Below are positions 9,673 through 16,124 of a DNA stretch of 16,124 nt, piece by piece. The stretch lies in contig JAVJSU010000020.1 of NCBI GenBank assembly GCA_040219275.1, positions 1-16,124 of the forward strand, given 5' to 3'. The notes below the pieces were generated by a model, which saw only the letters and a list, made by a program, of their open reading frames with translations, had not been told where the DNA came from and searched no databases. The stretch's first letter is position 1. Every line of letters begins with the position of its first letter. The stretch comes from JAVJSU01 sp040219275 (GTDB taxonomy: Bacteria > Chloroflexota > Anaerolineae > Aggregatilineales > Phototrophicaceae). The translations under genes and the position numbers were made by a program.

Positions 9673-11646
9673 GTGAGTAACAAGCGGAAAAATCAGCAGT
9701 TGATCTGGCATTGGACAGAGTATTTGTTGTCCGCCGCACCCTTGCTACTTGCTTTTGCAGTCTATGGCTACACACTTCGACTACCGTTTTTTTTGGATGA
9801 TGGCGCGCACTTTGACATTCTAGCACAAACAAGCGGGTTGGAATTCTGGGGGGACTTTCCCACATTTCCATTTTATCGTCCGCTGGTATTTACGATTTGG
9901 CAAGGTTATGAACGCCTATCTGGTGGTTACGATCCGGTTGCGTTCCACTACCTGAACGTAATCTGTTTCGGGATCGCCGGTATATTATGCGGGCAGGTCA
10001 CAAAACGACTCACGCCACCTAGCATCCGATTTCCTGCGTCAGTTGTCGCCGGTATCTTGTTTGTCCTGTTCCCGTTTAGTTATCAAGCAGTGGGAATGGT
10101 CGCCGCACTGTTTCACCTGACATTAGCAGTCGGCGTGATGTTGAGCGTGTGGGCAGGGCTAAAATGGCTGGATAACCCAAAAAGGATGTTTGTGCTCGTC
10201 ATCGCGTGGAGTGGGGCGTTTATTGCAGTGTTTAGTCATGAAAACGGTGTCCTCATTTTGCCGCTTATGGTGGGCGCGATTGTTATTGGGTTTTCAAAAG
10301 AAGAAATATCACTCCGGCGCATTGGTATTTTGTTAGCTCCAATTTGTATGATGGTGAGCATCTATTTGTTGCAATGGTGGCGCGTGCGTCCACAGGATGC
10401 AACGCAAATTAACAATGCGCTAGACGTTTCATTAGCGGTTTTGCTACAAGGCTTGGTGTATCCCTTCGCGGCGCTCATTCGTCCATTTATCACAGGTGAC
10501 ATCGACCCGATTGCACTGGTCATCATTGCGATGCTGATTGTATTTGTAAGTGTCGTGGCTTTCGCACGTTTTGCGCTAAAGACACTGCCTGCGTTGTTGT
10601 ATGGTGTGGGTTGGTATGTGATTGCAATACTACCGGCGGCTCTTTTTTTGACTGCTGGTTATGTTCTTGGTCAAACACGGCTGGCATTGTTTGCCTCATT
10701 GGGAGGGAGCATTTTCTGGGGAATCATCATTGCGAGTTTGTGGTGTCAGCGTTCGAGCATCATAAAATTGATGGCGCTGGTGGTTCTGATCGGGTTTATC
10801 GGCGTGAGTTTAGAATTTTTAGCGATGCGACGCGGGGAATTCTTGCAATTGGCGGCGTATCAGCGCAATCTGTTAGCCCAGTTTGACACATTGAATGTCG
10901 AGGCGACAAATACGGTTGTCATCAATACGCCAGATTTTTTGATCCCTGACGAAGCAAATCGCCGTTTCTTGATCGGTACTGAGGGTGTTCTATTTGTTGA
11001 TCCTGCCTCCGATTATGGCTTGCAATGGACGATTAACTCAGTGGGCAATTATCGTGATATAAGCGTCATTGCATTTCCCGAAATTCAACGGAATAGTGGT
11101 TTTGGGTTTAGTACGCATCCACCTGCGCTGGGGCAAACCGATGTTACTCAGCGTGTCAGAAATGCGGATTATGTATTTGTGACTGAATTCCATGAACGCG
11201 ATTTTGAAGCGGTGCTTGTGGGTGGTCAAGGGGTAGATGCTCCCTTAAATGCAATCGGGGCTAGATTTGCTGAAAATCAGGTTGAACTTATTAGCGTAGA
11301 TGCACATTATAATGATGATTATATAGAAATACGCTCACAGTGGCGGGTGCTTGACCCTGATGCAATTAAGATGTTCGTGCATGTCACTTGTGATGGTTTA
11401 CTTATCGCACAGTCGGATGGCTTTCCGTGGGGGGATACATTCCCATTTGCGGATTGGCAGGCGGGCGATGAAAATACTGACATTCGGCGAGCTTATTTTG
11501 AAGAGACATTTTCGCCGGACTGCCTGGAAGTTTATGTCGGTCTATATTATCAAGCAGATGTGACTCGTTTAGAAGCAGTTGACTCAGAAACAAATAGTCG
11601 TTTTGAAAATGATTTAATTCCAGTGAACATTATTTTTGAGGGATGA
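9673..11646 (+). CDS. GT-C-type membrane protein with soluble C-terminal domain, inside a two-component operon
   Basis: This is a 657-aa polytopic membrane protein. After a first membrane segment (about 18-36), the outer loop carries Asp42-Asp43 in FFLDDGAHFD, the acidic motif position of GT-C glycosyltransferases; about ten further hydrophobic segments run to residue ~385, with a conserved-looking HENG after the fifth. Residues ~395-657 are soluble and probably extracytoplasmic. The end, from about IEIRSQWRVLDPDAIKMFVHV to EVYVGLYYQAD, is a beta-rich module resembling one I associate with the C-termini of Chloroflexota membrane glycosyltransferases; its two Cys could form a disulfide. The start is GTG with a weak, distant AAGGA site. 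It lies 9 nt after a response regulator and 6 nt before a histidine kinase. Transferase activity is a family inference; a role in sensing is possible but unproven. Confidence 0.72.
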   Translation: MSNKRKNQQLIWHWTEYLLSAAPLLLAFAVYGYTLRLPFFLDDGAHFDILAQTSGLEFWGDFPTFPFYRPLVFTIWQGYERLSGGYDPVAFHYLNVICFGIAGILCGQVTKRLTPPSIRFPASVVAGILFVLFPFSYQAVGMVAALFHLTLAVGVMLSVWAGLKWLDNPKRMFVLVIAWSGAFIAVFSHENGVLILPLMVGAIVIGFSKEEISLRRIGILLAPICMMVSIYLLQWWRVRPQDATQINNALDVSLAVLLQGLVYPFAALIRPFITGDIDPIALVIIAMLIVFVSVVAFARFALKTLPALLYGVGWYVIAILPAALFLTAGYVLGQTRLALFASLGGSIFWGIIIASLWCQRSSIIKLMALVVLIGFIGVSLEFLAMRRGEFLQLAAYQRNLLAQFDTLNVEATNTVVINTPDFLIPDEANRRFLIGTEGVLFVDPASDYGLQWTINSVGNYRDISVIAFPEIQRNSGFGFSTHPPALGQTDVTQRVRNADYVFVTEFHERDFEAVLVGGQGVDAPLNAIGARFAENQVELISVDAHYNDDYIEIRSQWRVLDPDAIKMFVHVTCDGLLIAQSDGFPWGDTFPFADWQAGDENTDIRRAYFEETFSPDCLEVYVGLYYQADVTRLEAVDSETNSRFENDLIPVNIIFEG

Positions 11647-11652
11647 CCAAAC

Positions 11653-13026
11653 ATGATAGAGCTAATTGCACTGATATTGAGTGTAGCTCTTGTTGGCGCG
11701 ATATTCCTTTTGCTACAGGCACGTAATCGGCTTAAAGCGAAAGATGAAGAAATTCAGCGAAAACAAGTCGAATTTACGTCTACTACCAAACGTATTGGTG
11801 AACTTGATGGGCAGATTGAGGCAAAAGATCAAGAGATTGGGACTTTGCGATCATCCTCTAATCAAAAAGATGAAACAATCGTCAAAAAAGAGCAGGACGC
11901 TATTCAACAGCAAGCATTGATTGATACATTGCAATCACAAATGACAGAACAGGAATCAAGCGTAGCCTACCGCAAAGCGTTGCTCCTTACGCTTGCCAAT
12001 GCCGCTTACGATTCGTTGATTATTCTTGACCGTGATTTGAAAATCATCGCAATTAATAACGCCGCCGAGCAACTCTTTAACGTGGAATCGCCCCTCGGAT
12101 GCGCTCTTAATGATGTCATTAGCTTGCCCGAAGTGGACATGATGGTTACGGATGCGTTGCGGAACGAAGAGGAAGTTTACGAAGAGCAGGTGCGAATAGA
12201 CGAACGGTTCTTCCGAGTACGTACCAGTGTTGTCCGTAGGGATACGTATTCGTTTATCGGTTTAGCCCTACAGGACATCACCATGTTGGTGCGGTTAAAT
12301 CGGGCACGACGCGATATGGTCGCGAATATTTCACATGAACTGCGACATCCCATTGCGAATATTCGCCTGACGATTGATTCGCTATTTCACGATCAGGATA
12401 AACCGAAGCGACGGGATAGCATCACCTCCCTACGTGCCATTGCCCGCGAAACGGAAAATTTGATGTGGCTTGTTCAGGAAATGTCCGACCTTGCGATGAT
12501 CGAATCCGGTCAGTCGATTGTGCGGATGGTGGATATGCCACTTCTGGAAATTGTTGATGAAGCCTTTGAGCAAATGCAAGACCAGAGCGACTACAAATCC
12601 TTGACGATGGTGCGCCATGTTCCGCCAAAAATTCATGTGTTGTGTGACCGTGATCTTGCTCGGCGCGTCTTGATTAATCTGATCCATAACGCGATTAAGT
12701 GGTCACCTGAAGGGGAGACCATTACCGTAAATGCGGAAGACCTCGGTGATGAAGTCGCGATCAGCGTAATGGATAATGGATTAGGTGTACCACCGGAAAA
12801 AGTAGAACGCATCTTTGAGCGGTTCTATCAACTGGACGATTCTCGCTCACGGGGTGAAGGTACTGGTTTAGGGCTAGCCATCTGTAAGCATATTGTTGAA
12901 GCGCACGGTGGGCGCATCTGGGCAGAAGGTAATCACAAGGGCGCGGGCGGGCGTTTTGCGTTCACCTTGCTGAATGCGGAAGAAGAAATCTCCGATGAGC
13001 CGGCAGAGTTTGAGAGCAATTCTTAA
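11653..13026 (+). CDS. PAS-domain sensor histidine kinase (PhoR-like)
   Basis: This 457-aa kinase has one N-terminal membrane segment (about 3-22), a charged heptad-rich coiled coil (25-100), a PAS domain (about 108-212, with ANAAYDSLIILDRDLKIIAINNAAEQL), a HisKA domain with the phospho-acceptor His228 in NISHELRHPI, and a HATPase domain. The ATP-binding boxes are complete: N box INLIHNAIKWSPEG, G1 DNGLGVPPEKVERIFERF, G2 GEGTGLGLAICKHIVEAHGG. There is no periplasmic sensor loop, so the signal is probably intracellular, intramembrane or passed by a partner protein. GAGGGA at 11638-11643 lies 9 nt before the ATG. It is coupled to the membrane protein upstream and should phosphorylate one or both upstream OmpR-type regulators. 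Confidence 0.94.
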   Translation: MIELIALILSVALVGAIFLLLQARNRLKAKDEEIQRKQVEFTSTTKRIGELDGQIEAKDQEIGTLRSSSNQKDETIVKKEQDAIQQQALIDTLQSQMTEQESSVAYRKALLLTLANAAYDSLIILDRDLKIIAINNAAEQLFNVESPLGCALNDVISLPEVDMMVTDALRNEEEVYEEQVRIDERFFRVRTSVVRRDTYSFIGLALQDITMLVRLNRARRDMVANISHELRHPIANIRLTIDSLFHDQDKPKRRDSITSLRAIARETENLMWLVQEMSDLAMIESGQSIVRMVDMPLLEIVDEAFEQMQDQSDYKSLTMVRHVPPKIHVLCDRDLARRVLINLIHNAIKWSPEGETITVNAEDLGDEVAISVMDNGLGVPPEKVERIFERFYQLDDSRSRGEGTGLGLAICKHIVEAHGGRIWAEGNHKGAGGRFAFTLLNAEEEISDEPAEFESNS

Positions 13027-13043
13027 TCACCGCTGAGAAATAG

Positions 13044-13072
13044 TTAGCCTGTTGATGTAAGTATGTTATACT
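13044..13072 (+). promoter_or_regulatory. predicted promoter of the FMN-riboswitch transcript
   Basis: TTAGCC (13044-13049) and TATACT (13067-13072) are 17 nt apart. A start at about 13079 would place the riboswitch P1 helix roughly 17 nt into the transcript. The -10 box is good and the -35 box is weak. Confidence 0.4.
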
Positions 13073-13095
13073 TGGTGTAGTCAATACTATAAGCA

Positions 13096-13242
13096 ACCTT
13101 CGGGGCAGGGTGCAATTCCCTACCGGCGGTGATGCCTCTAAAAAGAGGATTAGCCCGCGACCCGTGCATAGTGTTCATAGCTATGCCGGTGGATTTTGGT
13201 GAGATACCAGAGCCGACGGTGAAAGTCCGGATGAGAGAAGGT
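13096..13242 (+). promoter_or_regulatory. FMN riboswitch (RFN element)
   Basis: The sequence matches the conserved RFN aptamer closely: TTCGGGGCAGGGTG, ATTCCCTACCGGCGGTGATGCC, GCCCGCGACCC, GGATTTTGGTGAGATACCAGAGCC and CGACGGTGAAAGTCCGGATGAGAGAAGG, in the right order. P1 is ACCTT (13096-13100) with AAGGT (13238-13242). The element binds flavin mononucleotide and normally shuts off riboflavin synthesis or transport genes when FMN is plentiful. Here it precedes a single ABC permease gene, which marks that gene as flavin-related. Confidence 0.97.
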
Positions 13243-13243
13243 C

Positions 13244-13280
13244 AAACAAGTGAACCAGAACTGCTGGTTTAGCTTGTTTT
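13244..13280 (+). terminator. hairpin directly after the aptamer
   Basis: AAACAAG (13244-13250) pairs with CTTGTTT (13273-13279), and AACCAG (13253-13258) pairs with CTGGTT (13264-13269), giving 13 bp with a small internal loop. The trailing T run is short (TTTTG), so it may be a structural or alternative hairpin rather than the main terminator. Confidence 0.45.
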
Positions 13281-13351
13281 GCTTAACATATCATAGTGCG
13301 TTTTCGCCACAGTGATGGTGTATTTACGCCTATTTGTGTTAGCTGATCCTG

Positions 13352-13385
13352 CCCCGTTTCTAAATTTTGGAAATCGGGGTTTTTT
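13352..13385 (+). terminator. riboswitch-controlled intrinsic terminator abutting the permease ATG
   Basis: CCCCGTTTC (13352-13360) pairs with GGAAA-T-CGGGG (13369-13379, one bulged T), followed by six T residues (13380-13385). The next base is the A of the permease start codon. It is a classic rho-independent terminator and would also hide the only G-rich stretch before the ATG. The upstream flank 13346-13356 can instead pair with the aptamer segment 13101-13111, a plausible antiterminator. Confidence 0.8.
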
Positions 13386-14228
13386 ATGCAGAAAACATTC
13401 GGAAATTTCCGCACATCGCCACTTTCTCGCACCGTCGTGCCTCTATCCGGTGGCAATAACTACCGTAAATGGTTCCGGCGCTTTTTGCCGTTGGTAAGTT
13501 TCACCGTTATTCTGGTGCTGTGGCAGGCGGTGACTAGCTTTGGCTTGATCGAGTCATTCTTGATTCCCGCTCCCGCGGATGTGCTAGAAACATTCGTCAA
13601 AGTCATCAATGATGGCACGCTATTGTCACATGCTCAGACGACCCTCTATGAAACTCTGATGGGACTTACATTTGGCACGCTAATCGGAGTCACGCTTGGT
13701 TATCTGATTGCCCGTATCCCTGTATTAGAAGCGATTCTGTCGCCTGTGATTGTGACGTTTCAATCTACGCCGGTGGTGGCTTATGCGCCGTTATTGGTGC
13801 TGTGGTTTGGTACAGGTACGCAAAGTAAAGTCGTTACGTCTATTTTGATCGTCTTTTTCCCGATGATGATGAATACAATTGTAGGTATTCGGGGTGTTCC
13901 GTCTGATCTGCATGACTTGATGCGCGTCAATAATGCGTCATGGCGACAGACATTTTTGAAACTAGAATTACCTGCCGCGATGCCGGTTTTGCTGACCGGA
14001 TTAAAAACAGGGGCAACTCTGGCGGTGATCGGCGCGGTGGTTGGTGAGTTTGTCGCCGCGCGTTCTGGACTTGGTTATATGGTTAAGCTAGCGACCAATC
14101 AATACAACACGCCAATGATGTTTGTGGCTGTAATTGCGCTTGCGATCATGGCAGGTGGGTTGTACGGGATAATTACATTGATCGAACACAGATTGCTCGC
14201 ATGGCAACATCGAGGCAAACACCAATAA
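13386..14228 (+). CDS. ribX: ABC transporter permease, RibX-like flavin/riboflavin uptake
   Basis: This 280-aa inner-membrane permease is of the SsuC/TauC/ThiX type (BPD_transp_1). It has about six hydrophobic segments from residue 34 on, SFLIPAPADVLETF typical of this group after the first segment, and a degenerate EAA loop at about 178-200 (RVNNASWRQTFLKLELPAAMP) that contacts the ATPase. The FMN riboswitch in front points to riboflavin or a precursor as substrate, as for RibXY of Chloroflexus; the protein alone would equally fit ThiX. There is no in-frame start upstream, because a stop occurs at 13344. The ATG follows the terminator U-tract with no ordinary ribosome site, so a later start or unusual initiation is possible. 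Neither a binding protein (RibY) nor an ATPase gene is adjacent. The symbol rests on the riboswitch. Confidence 0.82.
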   Translation: MQKTFGNFRTSPLSRTVVPLSGGNNYRKWFRRFLPLVSFTVILVLWQAVTSFGLIESFLIPAPADVLETFVKVINDGTLLSHAQTTLYETLMGLTFGTLIGVTLGYLIARIPVLEAILSPVIVTFQSTPVVAYAPLLVLWFGTGTQSKVVTSILIVFFPMMMNTIVGIRGVPSDLHDLMRVNNASWRQTFLKLELPAAMPVLLTGLKTGATLAVIGAVVGEFVAARSGLGYMVKLATNQYNTPMMFVAVIALAIMAGGLYGIITLIEHRLLAWQHRGKHQ

Positions 14229-14235
14229 AGACAAT

Positions 14236-14275
14236 AAAGAGGGAGACGGACACACAGCTATCTCTCTCTTTTTTT
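14236..14275 (+). terminator. intrinsic terminator after the permease, at a convergent gene end
   Basis: AAAGAGGGAGA (14236-14246) pairs with TCTCTCTCTTT (14261-14271) in 11 bp with one G-T, around a 14-nt loop, and seven T residues run from 14269 to 14275. It lies between two convergent genes and overlaps the stop codon of the aldo/keto reductase. The loop segment CGGACAC (14247-14253) can alternatively pair with GTGTCCG (14280-14286). Confidence 0.8.
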
Positions 14276-15254
14276 AGCCGTGTCCGTGAATGGCTTTTGG
14301 TTGATAAGGTGCTTCGAGATAAGCGATATCTTCATCGTTTAACACAATTTTAGTTGCTTCGATGGCTTCATCAAGATGGCGCATCTTACTCGCGCCGATG
14401 ATCGGACTAGAAATCCCCGGTTTGTGTAGCATCCACGCGAGGGCGATCTGTGCGGCGGATTTGCCATGTTTTTCGCCGAGTTCTTTGGCACGATCCACAA
14501 TATCAAAATCCGCATCCGCATAATACATATTATCTGCCATCGGGTCGTTAGCCGCACGGGCGGTAACAGCCTGCTTATCACGGGTGCGATTACCTGCTAA
14601 AAATCCCCGTGCTAGAGGACTCCAGGGTATTAGCCCCACACCCTGATCCATACAAAGTGGTATCATCTCACGTTCTTCTTCGCGGTAAACCAGATTATAG
14701 TGATTTTGCATGGCGATAAATTTCGTCCAGTCGTTTGTCTCTGCGATGTGTTGGGCTTTGGCGAATTGCCATGCGAACATGCTCGACGCACCGATGTAAC
14801 GTGCCTTACCCATTTTGACCACATCATGCAGGGCTTCCATTGTTTCTTCGATGGGCGTGTCATAATCCCACCGATGGATTTGATACAGGTCGACATAATC
14901 CGTGCCGAGTCGCTTCAGGGATGCGTCAATCTGAGACAGTATGTGCTTGCGCGATAGCCCACCTTGATTGGGCTTGTCGGTCATCTTGAAAAAAACTTTA
15001 GTCGCCAGCACATATTCATCCCGCGGTAGCATGTCGCCTAATGCGCGTCCGGTGACTTCTTCACTTACGCCCATTGAATACATATTGGCGGTGTCGAAAA
15101 AGTTGATCCCCGCTTCAATTGCCCGTTTTACAAAGGGGCGACTTTCTTCTTCATCCAACACCCAGGGTCGCCATTTCGATGTGCCATAGGTCATCATGCC
15201 GAGGCAAATTTGCGAGACTTTTAATCCGGTGTTTCCAAGATTTGTATATTGCAT
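14274..15254 (-). CDS. aldo/keto reductase (YajO-like group)
   Basis: This 326-aa NADPH-dependent oxidoreductase of the aldo/keto reductase superfamily is a (beta/alpha)8 barrel that reduces aldehydes or ketones. The catalytic tetrad is present: Asp54 and Tyr59 in FFDTANMYSMG, Lys86 in LATKVFF and His127 in LYQIHRWD. LIPWSPLARGFLAG and the C-terminal GISSPIIGASKMRHLDEAIEA form the usual cofactor-binding part. SKWRPWVLDEEESRPF resembles YajO-type members. The start is placed at 15254 because GGGAAAG lies upstream and the family's YTNLGNTGLKVS motif follows immediately; an in-frame start at 15329 would add 25 residues unlike the family. The substrate is unknown. It converges on the permease gene, and an IS element lies just upstream on the same strand. 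Confidence 0.92.
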   Translation of the reverse strand: MQYTNLGNTGLKVSQICLGMMTYGTSKWRPWVLDEEESRPFVKRAIEAGINFFDTANMYSMGVSEEVTGRALGDMLPRDEYVLATKVFFKMTDKPNQGGLSRKHILSQIDASLKRLGTDYVDLYQIHRWDYDTPIEETMEALHDVVKMGKARYIGASSMFAWQFAKAQHIAETNDWTKFIAMQNHYNLVYREEEREMIPLCMDQGVGLIPWSPLARGFLAGNRTRDKQAVTARAANDPMADNMYYADADFDIVDRAKELGEKHGKSAAQIALAWMLHKPGISSPIIGASKMRHLDEAIEATKIVLNDEDIAYLEAPYQPKAIHGHG

Positions 15255-15302
15255 ATTTTTAACTTTCCCATCAATAATTTGCCACTTATTTTGAATACCA
15301 AA

Positions 15303-15333
15303 ATTCTTGAAATGCAAAGGGTTGTTCAAGAAT
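15303..15333. repeat. perfect 8-bp inverted repeat upstream of the aldo/keto reductase
   Basis: ATTCTTGA (15303-15310) and TCAAGAAT (15326-15333) are exact reverse complements separated by 15 nt. The repeat is 50-80 nt upstream of the reductase start, a position suitable for an operator, or it could be a hairpin in the leader. No regulator gene is adjacent. Confidence 0.45.
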
Positions 15334-15364
15334 ATTTATCTCAGAAGCTGTTTGAAAAGGTCAA
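15334..15364 (-). promoter_or_regulatory. possible outward promoter at the IS edge toward the aldo/keto reductase
   Basis: On the minus strand TTGACC (15364-15359) and GATAAA (15340-15335) are 18 nt apart. The -35 overlaps the transposase stop codon. If the IS ends near 15342, this is a hybrid promoter with the -35 inside and the -10 outside the element. Pattern matching only. Confidence 0.25.
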
Positions 15365-16124
15365 TCAGTGGCTTTAAGTCGAGCTAAACGACGTACCATG
15401 ATATGGGACATAACGGCGTAGATGAGGGCATCAGAGGTATGTAACCACTGTTCATAGTCTTTGCTCAAGCGTCGATAATTACTTAACCAAGCAAAAGTGC
15501 GTTCGACGACCCACCGTCGTGGTTGAACAGCAAAGCCCTGTTGGTCTGGTTCAGGCGTAACAATTTCAATATCAATATTGAACAGCGCCGCCTCTTCGAC
15601 AAAGCGTCCACGATAGGCACGATCTGCCCAAATCTTAGCTAAACGAGGAAATAGGGTAGCGAGCGTCGAGACTAACCAACTAGCAACCGTGCCATCCTGA
15701 TAGTTCGCTTCTGTGACAAATGCTTTCATCACCAATCCTTCTGTATCCACCGTTATATGTCGCTTGCGACCCTTTACGCGCTTTCCTGCATCGTATCCGC
15801 GTTGCCCCCTTTTGGACTGCTTTTCACAGATTGACTGTCGATACTTGCCGCACTGGGGGTCTCATTTCGACCGAGTTCCTGCCGCAGTTCACCGCGTAAT
15901 GCTGCATTGAGCTGTTGCCATGTGCCATCTTTACGCCATGCATTGAAATAATGATAGACAGTGCCTTTAGCTGGAAAATCATGAGGAAGCATGTCCCACT
16001 GACAGCCTGATTTCAGCACATAATAGATTGCATTGAGGACTTCACGCACATCTGTCTCTCGTGCTCGTCCTCCCGGTTTGGCTTTCGGTAGATGTGGGGC
16101 GATCAGTTCCCACTCATCATCTTT
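15342..16124 (-). mobile_element. IS5-family insertion sequence, partial (continues past the window)
   Basis: The element is defined by an IS5-type DDE transposase on the minus strand. Its 3' end is probably in CAGAAGCTGTTTGAAAAGG (15342-15360), which resembles a terminal inverted repeat just outside the stop codon. The other end and the target duplication are beyond the window, so the exact boundary is not proven. Confidence 0.7.
15361..16124 (-). CDS. IS5-family DDE transposase in two frames joined by a -1 shift (5' end missing)
   Basis: The first frame is open from the window edge (16124) to a stop at 15774-15776, with the IS5 N-terminal pattern VLNAIYYVLKSGCQWDMLP, TVYHYFNAWRKDGTW and the first catalytic Asp in SIDSQSV. 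The second frame runs to 15361 and carries the second Asp in WADRAYRG and the Glu in VVERTFAWL. The frames meet at AAAAGGGGG (15813-15805 on the minus strand). Slipping back one base there gives KGGQRGYDAGKRVKGRKRH, the canonical IS5 sequence. This may be programmed frameshifting, known in several IS5 subgroups, or a lost base in the G run. All three catalytic acids are present. The start codon lies outside the window; a start at 16049 would remove conserved residues. Confidence 0.85.

Noticed and set aside
13312..13497. 61-codon plus-strand frame starting in the riboswitch leader.
   Set aside because: It crosses the terminator and runs out of frame into the permease; no sensible protein. A leader peptide cannot be excluded but has no support.
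15713..15910. 65-codon plus-strand frame in the IS element.
   Set aside because: Antisense to the transposase, with no family pattern.

Overview
The window starts in the last ~53 nt of a 16S rRNA and is bacterial. The most likely source is a Chloroflexota (Anaerolineae-like) genome. The grounds are inferential: an FMN riboswitch in front of an SsuC/TauC-type permease (the RibX arrangement known from Chloroflexus), two large GT-C membrane proteins, one with a C-terminal beta-rich domain of a kind I associate with Chloroflexota, and moderate G+C. No taxonomic search was possible.

Layout. 1-4055: 3' part of an rRNA operon (16S tail, a 671-nt spacer without tRNA genes, complete 23S, an unusually long 309-nt 23S-5S spacer, 5S). 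Inverted repeats around 23S and 5S can form processing stems. 4084-8821: a same-strand gene train that probably begins at a sigma70-like promoter. It holds a GT-C membrane glycosyltransferase, purU (formyltetrahydrofolate deformylase), a small DUF2007-type protein, an S58/DmpA-type peptidase and an OmpR-family response regulator. 8974-13026: a second, tightly spaced train with a paralogous response regulator, a 657-aa GT-C membrane protein with a large soluble C-terminal domain, and a PhoR-like PAS histidine kinase. Here the two halves of a two-component system sit on either side of a membrane protein, and a second nearly identical regulator lies just upstream. 13044-14275: promoter, FMN riboswitch, terminator and a RibX-like ABC permease. 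14274-15254 (minus): an aldo/keto reductase converging on the permease and sharing its terminator region. 15342-16124 (minus): the 3' part of an IS5-family insertion sequence whose transposase needs a -1 frameshift.

How the genes work together. The rRNA operon is housekeeping. PurU releases formate and tetrahydrofolate from 10-formyl-tetrahydrofolate. The kinase and the two regulators plausibly form one envelope-associated signalling unit, perhaps with the membrane protein between them as sensor or target; that is inference from gene order. The permease is almost certainly flavin-controlled, but its ATPase and binding protein are not in this window. The best leads are the RR-RR-membrane protein-HK cluster and the riboswitch expression platform, where an 11-bp pairing between the aptamer and the terminator flank could act as antiterminator and where the terminator U-tract runs straight into the ATG.
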